Shown here in pieces: positions 16,332 to 23,909 of a stretch of DNA of 24,632 bases. Location: the IMG/VR virus record IMGVR_UViG_3300002231_000541, positions 65,003-89,634 of that record. One strand, given 5' to 3'. Numbering within the stretch: position 1 is the first letter of the stretch; every line of letters starts with the position of its first letter. The stretch is from a virus. A program made the translations under genes and the position numbers. The notes beneath the pieces were generated by a model that saw nothing but the letters and a program-made list of their open reading frames with translations, did no database searches and was not told the DNA's origin.

Positions 16332-16733
16332 TTGATTAACATCAATATGGGCGAAATGTTTAAATCGCTCGGATCATTTATTGCAAAAAATTGGCAGATT
16401 TTAGCGCTATTGCTAATGGTGGTGCTCTTTTTTATGACAAAAAATGACTATGCAGCTCTCAAAAAATCGATGGATGTAATGAGTACATCTTATGAAGAAC
16501 AACTATCTTTGTTGCAAGAACTTCACGAAGAAGAGCTTTTGCGCAGAGATGAGGCTATTGCTTCCTATGAAGCTTTCATAGAAGAGTTGGAGGAGCAACA
16601 TAGGCTCGATTTAGAAGAAATTGCCAAAGCTCGTGAGCAAGAAATAGAAGACAATATTCAAGATTTCGAAGAAGCACCCAGTGAACTAGCTGAAGAAATA
16701 GAAGATTTATTTGGATTAGACTATGTGGAATAA
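16332..16733 (+). CDS. Membrane-anchored coiled-coil protein, possible i-spanin-like
   Basis: 133 residues from a probable TTG start. A single hydrophobic helix at about 17-36 (NWQILALLLMVVLFFM) is followed by a highly acidic coiled coil (about 42-110, rich in Glu, Leu, Gln), with no signal peptidase site. An N-terminal anchor and a periplasmic helix is the layout of Rz-type i-spanins, which bridge to the outer membrane at lysis in Gram-negative hosts. It overlaps the next gene by 11 bases, as spanin gene pairs often do. However, the partner lacks a clear lipobox, so the spanin label is a guess from topology. It could also be a tail-associated or superinfection membrane protein. Confidence 0.5.
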   Translation: MININMGEMFKSLGSFIAKNWQILALLLMVVLFFMTKNDYAALKKSMDVMSTSYEEQLSLLQELHEEELLRRDEAIASYEAFIEELEEQHRLDLEEIAKAREQEIEDNIQDFEEAPSELAEEIEDLFGLDYVE

Positions 16734-17151
16734 ACTCGCACTGATGTTAATATTGTTCTCCCCTTTGGCCGAGGCCTCGGAAGGAAAATTTACCTTCTTA
16801 CAGCAAGAGCAATGTGCACCGTTTTCAGGAACCTTATTTGACCCTACGGCTACTGCAAAAATTATTGCTCATCACAAGTTTCTTAAAGAAGAATTCGATT
16901 TAAAGCTGGCATATCAGGTATCGATACTAGAAGCTCAACATGATCTGGAAATAGAACAATTTAAGATTTCGCTTGACATTCAAGAGAAAAAATGTAATAA
17001 TATGATAGAAATCAAGGATAGGGAAATAGAAGGTTTAAACAAGATTATTGCCAAAAAGCCCGGAAGCAACGCTTTGCTATGGGGCATCCTTGGTGGCTTT
17101 GTAGCTGGGGCTGCAGCAACAGTGGGCATCGTCTATGCGGTGAACAAATGA
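16723..17151 (+). CDS. Exported coiled-coil protein with C-terminal membrane helix
   Basis: 142 residues. It has a short signal peptide (KLALMLILFSPLAEA, cleavage expected near residue 18) and then a mature N-terminus with Cys31 in QCAPFSGTLFDPTA. An Ala/Lys/Glu-rich coiled coil (about 45-112) follows, then a C-terminal glycine-zipper-like transmembrane helix (118-139, WGILGGFVAGAAATVGIVYA). The topology, with exported N-terminus, periplasmic helix and C-terminal inner-membrane anchor, is that of a unimolecular spanin. A lipoprotein box is absent, so this would be an atypical one. The Cys-Ala-Pro-Phe segment looks conserved in my memory of marine phages, unverified. It overlaps the upstream coiled-coil gene by 11 bases and the next gene by four (ATGA). 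A lysis role is inferred only. Confidence 0.55.
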   Translation: MWNKLALMLILFSPLAEASEGKFTFLQQEQCAPFSGTLFDPTATAKIIAHHKFLKEEFDLKLAYQVSILEAQHDLEIEQFKISLDIQEKKCNNMIEIKDREIEGLNKIIAKKPGSNALLWGILGGFVAGAAATVGIVYAVNK

Positions 17152-17540
17152 AAAAAGATTTAAATGAAATCGCCAAATATGAAGTAGCTATTTCCCAAAA
17201 ATATGGGAAAGAGGCAATTCAGCATCCCAAGGCTGATTGGACGGACGAAAAAGAAAAAGAATACCAACAACAAATGCGCGAGTTGTACGAAAAAGAGAAA
17301 AAGCAACAAGAAAAAAACGAAAAAATTGAAATCGATGGTTTTTTAATATCCAAAAAACTATTTAGTAAGGATAGCAATAGAAATTGTCCGGTTTGTCATG
17401 CTTATTCTTTTGATTCTCGTGATGATGTTTATATGACAAAATTTGATTGTTGCTATAAATGCTATATACAATTTGTTGAGGGTCGAGAAGCCCGCTGGTC
17501 AGAAGGCTGGCGACCAGGAGAAAAAAATGAAAATCACTAA
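17148..17540 (+). CDS. Zinc-ribbon protein of unknown function
   Basis: 130 residues. The start at 17148 uses an ATGA overlap with the preceding stop and is preferred over the longer frame from 17079, which would cover that gene's membrane helix. Residues 30-60 are a charged helix (many Lys, Glu, Gln). The C-terminal half has a probable zinc ribbon: Cys80, Cys83 (CPVC), then Cys101/Cys102 and Cys105 (CCYKC), inside an aromatic-rich segment ending GREARWSEGWRPG. The segment around SKDSNRNCPVC looks highly constrained, and I recall similar proteins in marine phage contigs, though not their function. A nucleic-acid-binding or assembly role is possible. It overlaps the following gene by 14 bases, so translation is coupled. 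Confidence 0.7.
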   Translation: MKKDLNEIAKYEVAISQKYGKEAIQHPKADWTDEKEKEYQQQMRELYEKEKKQQEKNEKIEIDGFLISKKLFSKDSNRNCPVCHAYSFDSRDDVYMTKFDCCYKCYIQFVEGREARWSEGWRPGEKNENH

Positions 17541-18141
17541 ATCACAATTAGTAAATATTATCCAAGAAGAGGTGCGGAAAGTCCACGAACAATTGCCCCC
17601 TACGGATGACGAAATCGCCAGCGCCTATGGTACATCGTTGGTGACTGGCTTCGAAGATGAAGACGGAGAGTGGCAACCATATGAGCGATCCGACACTCCC
17701 GAGTATGACGCAATCGTGGATGTTCTCGATAAATTGGACTCGGAGGACACAATTGCATCCCACTTGGACTCGATGCTCTCTGATCCAGACGTTGTAGCGC
17801 ACTTTAGATTAGATGAGGCACCCCCCGAAGCAGTAGCAGAAGCCCGCGAGTGGGTTGAAGTAGGAATTGATGCCGTCAAGGACGTCTTGATTAATGATAT
17901 CGATGTGAAGGCAATGATGCAAAAACACGGAAACCCAAGTTGGGAAGATTTCGCACACAAAGTCCGAATGATAACTACTGCGGTCAAAACGCCAAGCCAG
18001 CGATCTAAAAATATCCGTCAGCGATTTGGATATCGGATGCTAATCGTCGCCATGGGCGAGCTACTCAACCAAGCCGCCGCCACATCTGGCGCTGGATCCC
18101 TGAGAAAAGGAAAGGGCTTCGGCTTTAAAGATATAGAATAA
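17527..18141 (+). CDS. Unrecognised protein with possible capsid-targeting N-terminus (MKITKSQL)
   Basis: 204 residues from the ATG at 17527, which has AGGAG six bases upstream. The longer frame from 17443 runs through the zinc-ribbon protein. The N-terminus MKITKSQLVNIIQEEVRKVHEQ is a short amphipathic helix with I-Q-E at 12-14, matching the (I/L)-X-E cleavage rule of T4 gp21-type proteases. I recall the same opening on otherwise unrelated proteins from marine phages. The middle (30-120) is acidic. From about 125 the chain turns basic, with RSKNIRQRFGYRM near 160 and a Gly/Lys tail. An internal head protein that binds DNA through its basic half would fit, but that is inference. No enzymatic motif is seen. 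Confidence 0.7.
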   Translation: MKITKSQLVNIIQEEVRKVHEQLPPTDDEIASAYGTSLVTGFEDEDGEWQPYERSDTPEYDAIVDVLDKLDSEDTIASHLDSMLSDPDVVAHFRLDEAPPEAVAEAREWVEVGIDAVKDVLINDIDVKAMMQKHGNPSWEDFAHKVRMITTAVKTPSQRSKNIRQRFGYRMLIVAMGELLNQAAATSGAGSLRKGKGFGFKDIE

Positions 18142-18317
18142 TTAAAGGAAAAAATAAAATGGCTACAACATTAGAAATCATTCAAGGAATTAATCAAGCG
18201 GCAGCAAATGCCTATGACGGCGCCCACGATCAGAGATTCGTCACCGGAGACGCTAAAGAAATCGGCCTTAGTCGAGAAGAGGGCTGTCCCATTACTGATT
18301 CACGAGTCGCCGATGGC

Positions 18318-18321
18318 TTTT
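18318..18321 (+). other. TTTT, first apparent frameshift (+T)
   Basis: With three T instead of four the frame passes from DGF into RVKFIANK with no stop. The base added here is the likely cause of the premature TAA at 18327. Confidence 0.55.
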
Positions 18322-18365
18322 CGTGTTAAATTTATTGCGAACAAGCTGCAGATAAACTACGAAGC

Positions 18366-18369
18366 AAAA
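18366..18369 (+). other. AAAA, second apparent frameshift (missing A)
   Basis: With five A instead of four the middle frame (INYEAK) returns to the frame that runs to 18671 (SNFSDVY). The position is approximate: any single-base insertion over roughly 18360-18380 would do. Confidence 0.45.
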
Positions 18370-18678
18370 CATCAAACTTTTCTGATGTATATGCGAGGGG
18401 ATTTGAGGAAGAGTGCGAACGCCGGGTCCACGGGATTGCCGACTTTTTGAAGAAAGAGTACAAGGTAATCACTGGAAAAGCTTTATCGCTGACACCGGAT
18501 GGAGAAATTCATTGCTTTGTTCAGCACACATCACGCGTGCGCACCTTCGTTATGTGTCATAAGCTCTTTACGATTGGTGGTATGAAAGACGTAGAAACAT
18601 TGGGAGAAGCCGTGACGGACCCAATGGATGTCAAATACCAGAAATTCTTGAAAGAAGGCACTTTTAAATAAGTGGTAA

Positions 18679-20268
18679 ATGTCATATAAATTATCCAAAA
18701 AGCAGATTGTAGCAGAAATCTTAAAGTGCGGTAAGGATCCGGTATATTTTACGAATAACTATGCCAGGATTTCTCACCCCATTAAGGGGCTCATTCCCTT
18801 TAAGACTTATCCATACCAGGCCGACCTGTTAACAGATTTTAATGATTACCGATTTAACGTCATTCTTAAGGCGCGCCAGTTAGGGATTTCTACTATTGCA
18901 GCAGGCTATATTGTTTGGCTCATGCTATTTTATAGAGATAAAAATATCCTTGTTATGGCAACAAAGTTTGCTACAGCTGCAAACTTAGTGAAAAAAGTAA
19001 AAGCAATTATGAAAAACTTGCCAGAATGGCTTGTTTTGGCAGAAATTTCTATTGACAATCGAGCCTCTTTCGAACTATCTAACGGATCCCAGATTAAAGC
19101 AGCGTCCACTTCAGGCGATGCTGGTCGTTCGGAAGCCTTGTCTTTACTGGTACTCGACGAGGCCGCACATATTGAAAATTTAGATGACTTGTGGGCGGGC
19201 CTTTATCCTACTATCTCTACAGGTGGTCGATGCATCGCTCTAAGTACTCCGAATGGTGTAGGAAACTGGTTTCACAAGACTTACGCTGAAGCGGATGAGG
19301 GGGCGAATGATTTCCACCCGATCGTTCTGCCATGGGACGTCCATCCTGACAGAGATCAACAATGGTTTGAAAAAGAAACTCGTAATATGTCCCGCCGCGA
19401 GATTGCGCAAGAACTAGAATGTAACTTTAACACGTCGGGAGAGAGCGTAATCCATCCGGAAGACATTGCCTGGGTAGAATCTATTGTTTGTGAGCCCAAA
19501 CAGCGCGCCGGATTCGATAGAAATATGTGGATTTGGGAAGACCACAGTCCCGAATTCTCTTACTTACTAGTGGCTGACGTCGCACGGGGTGACGGGGCTG
19601 ACTTTTCTGTATTTCATATTATCAAACTGGAAACCATGGAAGTGGTTGCAGAATATCAGGGAAAGCCAAGCTTAGATATGTACGCAACGGTGCTGCAGCA
19701 GGCTGGCAAACAATATGGAAATTGTTTATTGGTGGTAGAAAATGTTGGAATTGGAATATCTGTACTGGAAAAGCTTATTGACTTGGATTACCCAAACTTA
19801 TATTATTCCATAAAAAGTACACACGAATATATAGAGAGTTATCAGGGCGCCACTCATAGCGGCGCAGTTCCGGGTTTTACGACTTCTTCGAAAACACGTC
19901 CACTTATTGTTGCAAAATTAGAAGAATTCATCAGAAACAGACTAATTAAAGTATATTCGGTCCGTTTTTCGAATGAATTGCGTACCTTTATTTGGCATAA
20001 TGGCAAACCCCAAGCCATGAGGGGATATAATGATGATTTAACAATGGCTCTGGCTATAGCATGCTGGATTAGGGACACTGCCTTGACGGTAAGCACCCGA
20101 GAAGTGGAATATAAAAAAGCATGCTTAAATTCAATAGTGAAAGTCGACACTCGAATCAGTACAACTATTCCAGGGATGACCAATCATGACAGAAAAAAAG
20201 CTTTAGACGAAAAAATGTTTCAAGCCCAGGATGATTTTTCAAAATATTCTTGGCTAATAAAAGGATAA
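18679..20268 (+). CDS. terL: Terminase large subunit (packaging ATPase-nuclease)
   Basis: 529 residues. The N-terminal ATPase has a Walker A-type loop KARQLGIST (64-72), Walker B LLVLDEAA with Asp160 and Glu161, and a coupling motif ALSTPNG (about 190). The C-terminal RNase H-like nuclease has Asp300 in VADVARGDGADFS, Glu354 in VVEN, and Asp452/Asp453 in YNDDLTMA, giving the three acidic sites that bind metal and cut concatemers. The ATPase pumps DNA into the prohead through the portal encoded next. The arrangement and motifs place it with T4 gp17-like terminases. The start is seven bases after the preceding stop with only a weak ribosome signal, and I accept it because MSYKLSKKQIVAEI is a normal opening. 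The portal gene starts three bases after its stop. No small terminase gene is recognised nearby. Confidence 0.95.
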   Translation: MSYKLSKKQIVAEILKCGKDPVYFTNNYARISHPIKGLIPFKTYPYQADLLTDFNDYRFNVILKARQLGISTIAAGYIVWLMLFYRDKNILVMATKFATAANLVKKVKAIMKNLPEWLVLAEISIDNRASFELSNGSQIKAASTSGDAGRSEALSLLVLDEAAHIENLDDLWAGLYPTISTGGRCIALSTPNGVGNWFHKTYAEADEGANDFHPIVLPWDVHPDRDQQWFEKETRNMSRREIAQELECNFNTSGESVIHPEDIAWVESIVCEPKQRAGFDRNMWIWEDHSPEFSYLLVADVARGDGADFSVFHIIKLETMEVVAEYQGKPSLDMYATVLQQAGKQYGNCLLVVENVGIGISVLEKLIDLDYPNLYYSIKSTHEYIESYQGATHSGAVPGFTTSSKTRPLIVAKLEEFIRNRLIKVYSVRFSNELRTFIWHNGKPQAMRGYNDDLTMALAIACWIRDTALTVSTREVEYKKACLNSIVKVDTRISTTIPGMTNHDRKKALDEKMFQAQDDFSKYSWLIKG

Positions 20269-20271
20269 GAA

Positions 20272-22257
20272 ATGGCAGATAGAACAAAGAACCCCAATAA
20301 CCCCCAATCTGAATTATTTAGAAGACTGACTCGACTCTTTTCTGGGCCCATTATTAATTGGAGAACCCAGCAAAATAGAAAGATTCGCCGAACGGCCTTG
20401 GACAAGTACGCCACACAATTTAAGTCCGCATCAGGACAGCAATTTAAAAAAGCAGAATATAGTCCTTTTGATGTGATGCATTCTAAAATTATGGCTCAAC
20501 AAAACCGCGCAGAGCGCTATGTTGACTACGAGCAGATGGAATATATGCCAGAAATTGCTTCTGCCATGGATATTTACGCAGATGAGATGACGACACATTC
20601 GGCTTTAAGTCCCATGCTTAACATTGAATGTCCCAATGAGGAAATCAAGGCCGTGCTTCACTCTCTCTACAGCAATGTGCTCAATTTGGAGCACAACCTT
20701 TTTGGATGGTGTCGGTCGATGTGCAAATTTGGAGATTTTCTGCTCTATCTTGACATTGACGATCGCCTGGGAATCAAATCTGTCGTCTCCCTACCTTTAA
20801 GAGAGGTAGAGCGCCTAGAAGGCGAAGATCCCACAAACCCCAACTACATACAGTTCCAGTGGAACTCCGCTGGTATGACTTTTGAAAATTGGCAAGTCGC
20901 CCATTTCCGTATTTTAGGTAATGACAAGTACGCCCCTTATGGCACTTCCGTTTTAGATGCCTCTCGGCGTATTTATCGACAGCTAGTGCTCATGGAAGAT
21001 GCTATGATGGCCTACAGAATCGTGCGCTCAAGCGAACGACGCGTCTTTTATATTGATGTGGGTAATATTGCCCCTACAGACGTCGAACAATTTGTACAGA
21101 AGACTATTACTTCGATGAAGCGAAACCAAGTGGTTGATGCTAATACTGGTCGTGTAGATCTCCGCTACAATCCCCTATCTGTAGAAGAAGATTATTTCAT
21201 TCCCACTCGTGGAGGAGAGACTTCTAAAATCGAAACGCTACCAGGTGGAAACTTTACTGGCGACATTGACGATGTTAAATATTTGCGCGATAAAATGTTC
21301 GCGGCCTTAAAGATCCCGCCCGCATATCTCTCCAGCGACTCGGAAGTTACAGAAGATAAGACCACTTTAGCACAAAAGGACGTGCGCTTTGCACGAACAA
21401 TTCAACGTCTGCAACGCGCCGTAGTGACAGAGCTGGAAAAGATTGGCATTATTCACCTTTATACTCTGGGATTCCGAGGCGATGACTTGGTAAGCTTTAG
21501 GTTGAAATTGAATAACCCGTCGAAGATTGCAGAACTCCAAGACTTGGAGGAGTGGAAGACTCGCTTTGAAATCGCTTCTGGTGCTACTGAAAACTTCTTT
21601 TCTAGAAGGTGGATATCTCAAAACATTTTTAACCTTTCGGAAGAGGAATTTGTTAGAAATCAGAGGGAAATGTTCCATGACCGCAAATTTGAATCTGAAT
21701 TAAATGCAACCGCCGAAGCAGCTGCCGAAGAAGCAGCCTCCGCCCTTGGAATGGGTGGCGATGATCAATTCGCAGACTTGGAAGCAGGGGGTAGAAACAG
21801 AAGTATTTTGATGCCGGCGCCGACGATTCCTCCCCCGGAAGATACCGGTGGAGCAGAACCCATTGATGATGTTGGTGATGCCGACGAGGGCCCTCTTTTA
21901 GATTTCCCCGCCGCCAAACGCGATGACACTGGCCGAGACGAAAGAGGCCGCCGCACAACAGCCAACTCCCAGACAGCACGCGCCAAAGGAAAGAAGCATG
22001 TCTCTACATCTCGTCGAGGTGGAGATGGGCGAAATGGCCGCATTCAAAATTACGCAGCTATGGCAATCCCCAAGCCAAAAGACATTATCCCAGGGCTGTC
22101 AGATTTAAAAAGCTATTCTCGTGGTATTTATGAAGATAAGCAAACTAATTACAATAACGAAGAAAATCTCTTATTCGAAGTAAAATCTGAAGTTAGGAAC
22201 TTAATTGGCGAACTAGAGAAAGCGGAGATAAAAATAAATGAAGATGAAACACAATAA
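20272..22257 (+). CDS. Portal protein, T4 gp20-like
   Basis: 661 residues, comparable with T4 gp20 (about 520) plus an extension. The portal core is recognised by several conserved stretches: ERYVDYEQMEYMPEIASAMD (about 83-102), WCRSMCKFGDFLLYLD (about 144-159), YAPYGTSVLDASRRIYRQL (about 222-240), RRVFYIDVGNI and KMFAALKIPPAYL (about 341-353). The protein forms the dodecameric ring at the head vertex through which DNA enters and leaves, and serves as the docking site for terminase and neck. The C-terminal 130 residues are low complexity, first acidic and Pro/Gly-rich, then Arg/Lys-rich, then helical. This extension is unusual in length and may act inside or outside the head. Translation is coupled to the next gene by a 20-base overlap. 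Confidence 0.93.
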   Translation: MADRTKNPNNPQSELFRRLTRLFSGPIINWRTQQNRKIRRTALDKYATQFKSASGQQFKKAEYSPFDVMHSKIMAQQNRAERYVDYEQMEYMPEIASAMDIYADEMTTHSALSPMLNIECPNEEIKAVLHSLYSNVLNLEHNLFGWCRSMCKFGDFLLYLDIDDRLGIKSVVSLPLREVERLEGEDPTNPNYIQFQWNSAGMTFENWQVAHFRILGNDKYAPYGTSVLDASRRIYRQLVLMEDAMMAYRIVRSSERRVFYIDVGNIAPTDVEQFVQKTITSMKRNQVVDANTGRVDLRYNPLSVEEDYFIPTRGGETSKIETLPGGNFTGDIDDVKYLRDKMFAALKIPPAYLSSDSEVTEDKTTLAQKDVRFARTIQRLQRAVVTELEKIGIIHLYTLGFRGDDLVSFRLKLNNPSKIAELQDLEEWKTRFEIASGATENFFSRRWISQNIFNLSEEEFVRNQREMFHDRKFESELNATAEAAAEEAASALGMGGDDQFADLEAGGRNRSILMPAPTIPPPEDTGGAEPIDDVGDADEGPLLDFPAAKRDDTGRDERGRRTTANSQTARAKGKKHVSTSRRGGDGRNGRIQNYAAMAIPKPKDIIPGLSDLKSYSRGIYEDKQTNYNNEENLLFEVKSEVRNLIGELEKAEIKINEDETQ

Positions 22258-23059
22258 AAAGCGCAACACAGCTTTTATTTTCGAGGTCTTGATTCGAGAG
22301 TTGACAAAAGCGATTTTAGAACAAGATGAGAAAAAGAAAAAGTATATTATCAGATTGGTAAAAGAAAATTTCAAAGGCAATACCTTGCTTTCTCGCGATT
22401 TAGAGATCTATAAAATGGTACTCGACACAACAAATGTTGAAAGAATTGTCGCCGAAAAGCTCATTTACGAAGCGCGCATTTTAAAATCCTCAATTGATCA
22501 TCGCAAGCTGTTCCACGAACAAGGAGCGATTATTGAGACAATTAATAAAACTCTTTCTCCGGGCGTTTTTAATAATTTTGTCCCCAATTACAAAGACTTG
22601 GCAACAGTGTTCCAGATTTTTCACCCTAAAACACGCGCTAAAGAGAGGGTACTATTAGAAAGTCAAGTGGTGGAAAAAATGCTCTCCGAAGAAGAGAGAA
22701 AGAAAGAGTTCCTTAAACCTATTGATAACCTGACTTATCGATCCTTCGTAAAGGCCTTTAATGAAAAATATAATGAGGCCTTACTAAAAGAGCAGAAAGA
22801 CTTATTAAAGGTTTATATCAACTCCTTTTCAGATAATGGCATCGATTTAAAAATCTTTTTGAATGAGGAGATTCCCCGACTCCAACAGGCGGTGGAAAAA
22901 TCCCAAAATCTTACCGAAGTCAAAAGTGATGAGCAGATGCTGACATCAACTAACGCAGTCCTCGAAATGATTGACCAATTGAAAAGCCGAGAAATAGACC
23001 AACAATATATTCACGAAATATTAAAGCTTCAGAATCTTGTAAAGGAGATTGAAGAATAA
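22238..23059 (+). CDS. Conserved-looking helical head-module protein, unknown
   Basis: 273 residues. GGAG lies ten bases before the ATG, which is within the end of the portal gene. The N-terminus is strongly basic (MKMKHNKKRNTAF, then FEVLIRELTKAILEQ). The whole chain looks helical and charged, with few Gly or Pro and no Cys. An ESQVVEKMLSEEERKKEF segment around 145-165 and the C-terminal 60 residues are likely coiled coil. I recall similar proteins sitting after portal genes in marine phages but no function. In T4 the same interval holds small prohead-core genes (67, 68) between portal and protease, so a core or scaffold-assisting role is a reasonable guess. It shares one base with the following gene start. 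Confidence 0.7.
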   Translation: MKMKHNKKRNTAFIFEVLIRELTKAILEQDEKKKKYIIRLVKENFKGNTLLSRDLEIYKMVLDTTNVERIVAEKLIYEARILKSSIDHRKLFHEQGAIIETINKTLSPGVFNNFVPNYKDLATVFQIFHPKTRAKERVLLESQVVEKMLSEEERKKEFLKPIDNLTYRSFVKAFNEKYNEALLKEQKDLLKVYINSFSDNGIDLKIFLNEEIPRLQQAVEKSQNLTEVKSDEQMLTSTNAVLEMIDQLKSREIDQQYIHEILKLQNLVKEIEE

Positions 23060-23607
23060 TGGCCGATATCATTGTCACCGTAGGTGTGGAGCAAAAGAAA
23101 AGGATCAACCTCGAACTCCAGGCTCGCAAATCCCTAGACGGAAACATTCTTATTTTTGACCATAAAGAGATCGACATTGTGATCATGCCTTTAAAACGTA
23201 AGATTGTGACCTTCGCGAAGTCTGAAATTAACGACTCGGTATATGAGGTACAGAATCGCTTCTTTGATTTTTTAAAGCGCAAAGGCCTTGTGGAGTATGA
23301 ATCCATTCGAGGGGGAAATGTTTATGGATCTATTGAGGCCCTGATTTGCGAATCTTCAAATCCCGAAATCAATACCTATGATTACACTCTCTATGGGGTA
23401 TATAACTTTCTCAAGGAAGAGACTCCATACTATGACTACATGGATGACTATGAAAAAATGCTTGATGATTATTTTGTAAGTCCGACTCAAGACGACTCTA
23501 CGGAGCTAGGCGAAGTTCCTCAAGCCGTAGAGAAGGGTTCTATTCGCCCTGGATATAACCACGAGCCGTACTGGATGAGCTATATGCTTGAAGGAAAAGA
23601 TAAATAA
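23059..23607 (+). CDS. Unrecognised head-module protein
   Basis: 182 residues, with one-base overlaps at both ends (TAATG), so it is tightly coupled within the head operon. Residues 1-65 are beta-like (MADIIVTVGVEQKKRINLEL, then KEIDIVIMPLKRKIVTFAK). The middle (65-100) is a helix with SVYEVQNRFFDFLKRKGLVEY. The C-terminal third is Tyr-rich and acidic (ETPYYDYMDDYEKMLDDY) and ends in a polar tail. There is no signal peptide, metal site or known catalytic motif. I recognise no family. Position between portal and protease suggests a head assembly or completion part. Confidence 0.65.
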   Translation: MADIIVTVGVEQKKRINLELQARKSLDGNILIFDHKEIDIVIMPLKRKIVTFAKSEINDSVYEVQNRFFDFLKRKGLVEYESIRGGNVYGSIEALICESSNPEINTYDYTLYGVYNFLKEETPYYDYMDDYEKMLDDYFVSPTQDDSTELGEVPQAVEKGSIRPGYNHEPYWMSYMLEGKDK

Positions 23608-23909
23608 TGGAATTGGTTTATTTTATTTTAGCCGCTCACGGCTTGACACAACTCCTCTGCCATGGCCGCATTTTTAATAGAATTCGGCCCCGAGGCTACT
23701 TCTGGTCATGTCCTATGTGCATGGGATTTTGGGTGGGCGTTCTTTTGTGCGCTTTAAATCCTTTGACGGAACTATTTATGTTTGAACTCACTATTATGAA
23801 CTTGTTCATTTGTGGGTGGATCAGCTCGGGAACTTCATATATTTTAGATATGTTGTTTGGCGACTCGGGCCTTAAGATCGATACAAAAGGGGGGAGCTGC
23901 AATGTTTAG
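23607..23909 (+). CDS. DUF1360-like small membrane protein
   Basis: 100 residues with hydrophobic segments at about 2-18, 41-56 and 58-82. Between the first two is a basic loop with RIFNRIRPRG and then SCPMCMGFWVG, containing Cys35 and Cys38. This arrangement matches, from memory, the DUF1360 family of small membrane proteins found in bacteria and phages, whose role is unknown. The C-terminus is polar with a final Cys98. It is placed inside the prohead operon rather than with the other membrane proteins. The start shares one base with the upstream stop and AAGGAAAAG serves as ribosome signal. Membrane localisation is well supported; the function is not known. Family confidence is moderate. 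Confidence 0.65.
   Translation: MELVYFILAAHGLTQLLCHGRIFNRIRPRGYFWSCPMCMGFWVGVLLCALNPLTELFMFELTIMNLFICGWISSGTSYILDMLFGDSGLKIDTKGGSCNV

Larger units (their letters stand above)
18159..18671 (+). pseudogene. Conserved-looking phage protein broken by two single-base frameshifts
   Basis: AAAGGAA lies eight bases before the ATG at 18159. The opening (MATTLEIIQGINQAAANAYD) runs well to DSRVADGF, then reaches TAA at 18327-18329. Reading one base later past the TTTT at 18318-18321 gives a natural continuation (RVKFIANKLQINYEAK). A second shift back at the AAAA of 18366-18369 returns to the original frame and runs to 18671 (SNFSDVYARGFEEECERR, FLKKEYKVITGKALSL and on to KFLKEGTFK). Removing one T and adding one A yields an intact 170-residue protein. 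I recall this pattern of protein from marine phages but cannot confirm it. Two opposite indels at homopolymers favour assembly error over decay. It precedes the terminase, so a packaging or head-completion role is possible. The function is unrecognised. Confidence 0.7.

Noticed and set aside
17079-17540. Longer start at 17079 for the zinc-ribbon protein
   Set aside because: It covers the membrane helix of the upstream gene in another frame; the ATGA overlap at 17148 is the natural coupled start.
17443-18141. Longer start at 17443
   Set aside because: It runs through the zinc-ribbon coding region. The ATG at 17527 has AGGAG at ideal spacing and gives the MKITKSQL opening.
18327-18329. TAA recoded as a sense codon (alternative genetic code)
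   Set aside because: The in-frame reading beyond this TAA is unnatural for about 15 codons, while other genes end cleanly at TAA with coupled starts, so recoding is not supported.
18208-18450. Separate 80-residue gene starting at 18208
   Set aside because: Its first 37 codons are an out-of-frame reading of the gene beginning at 18159, and its last part is out of frame with the gene ending at 18671. Only about 15 codons in the middle read naturally.
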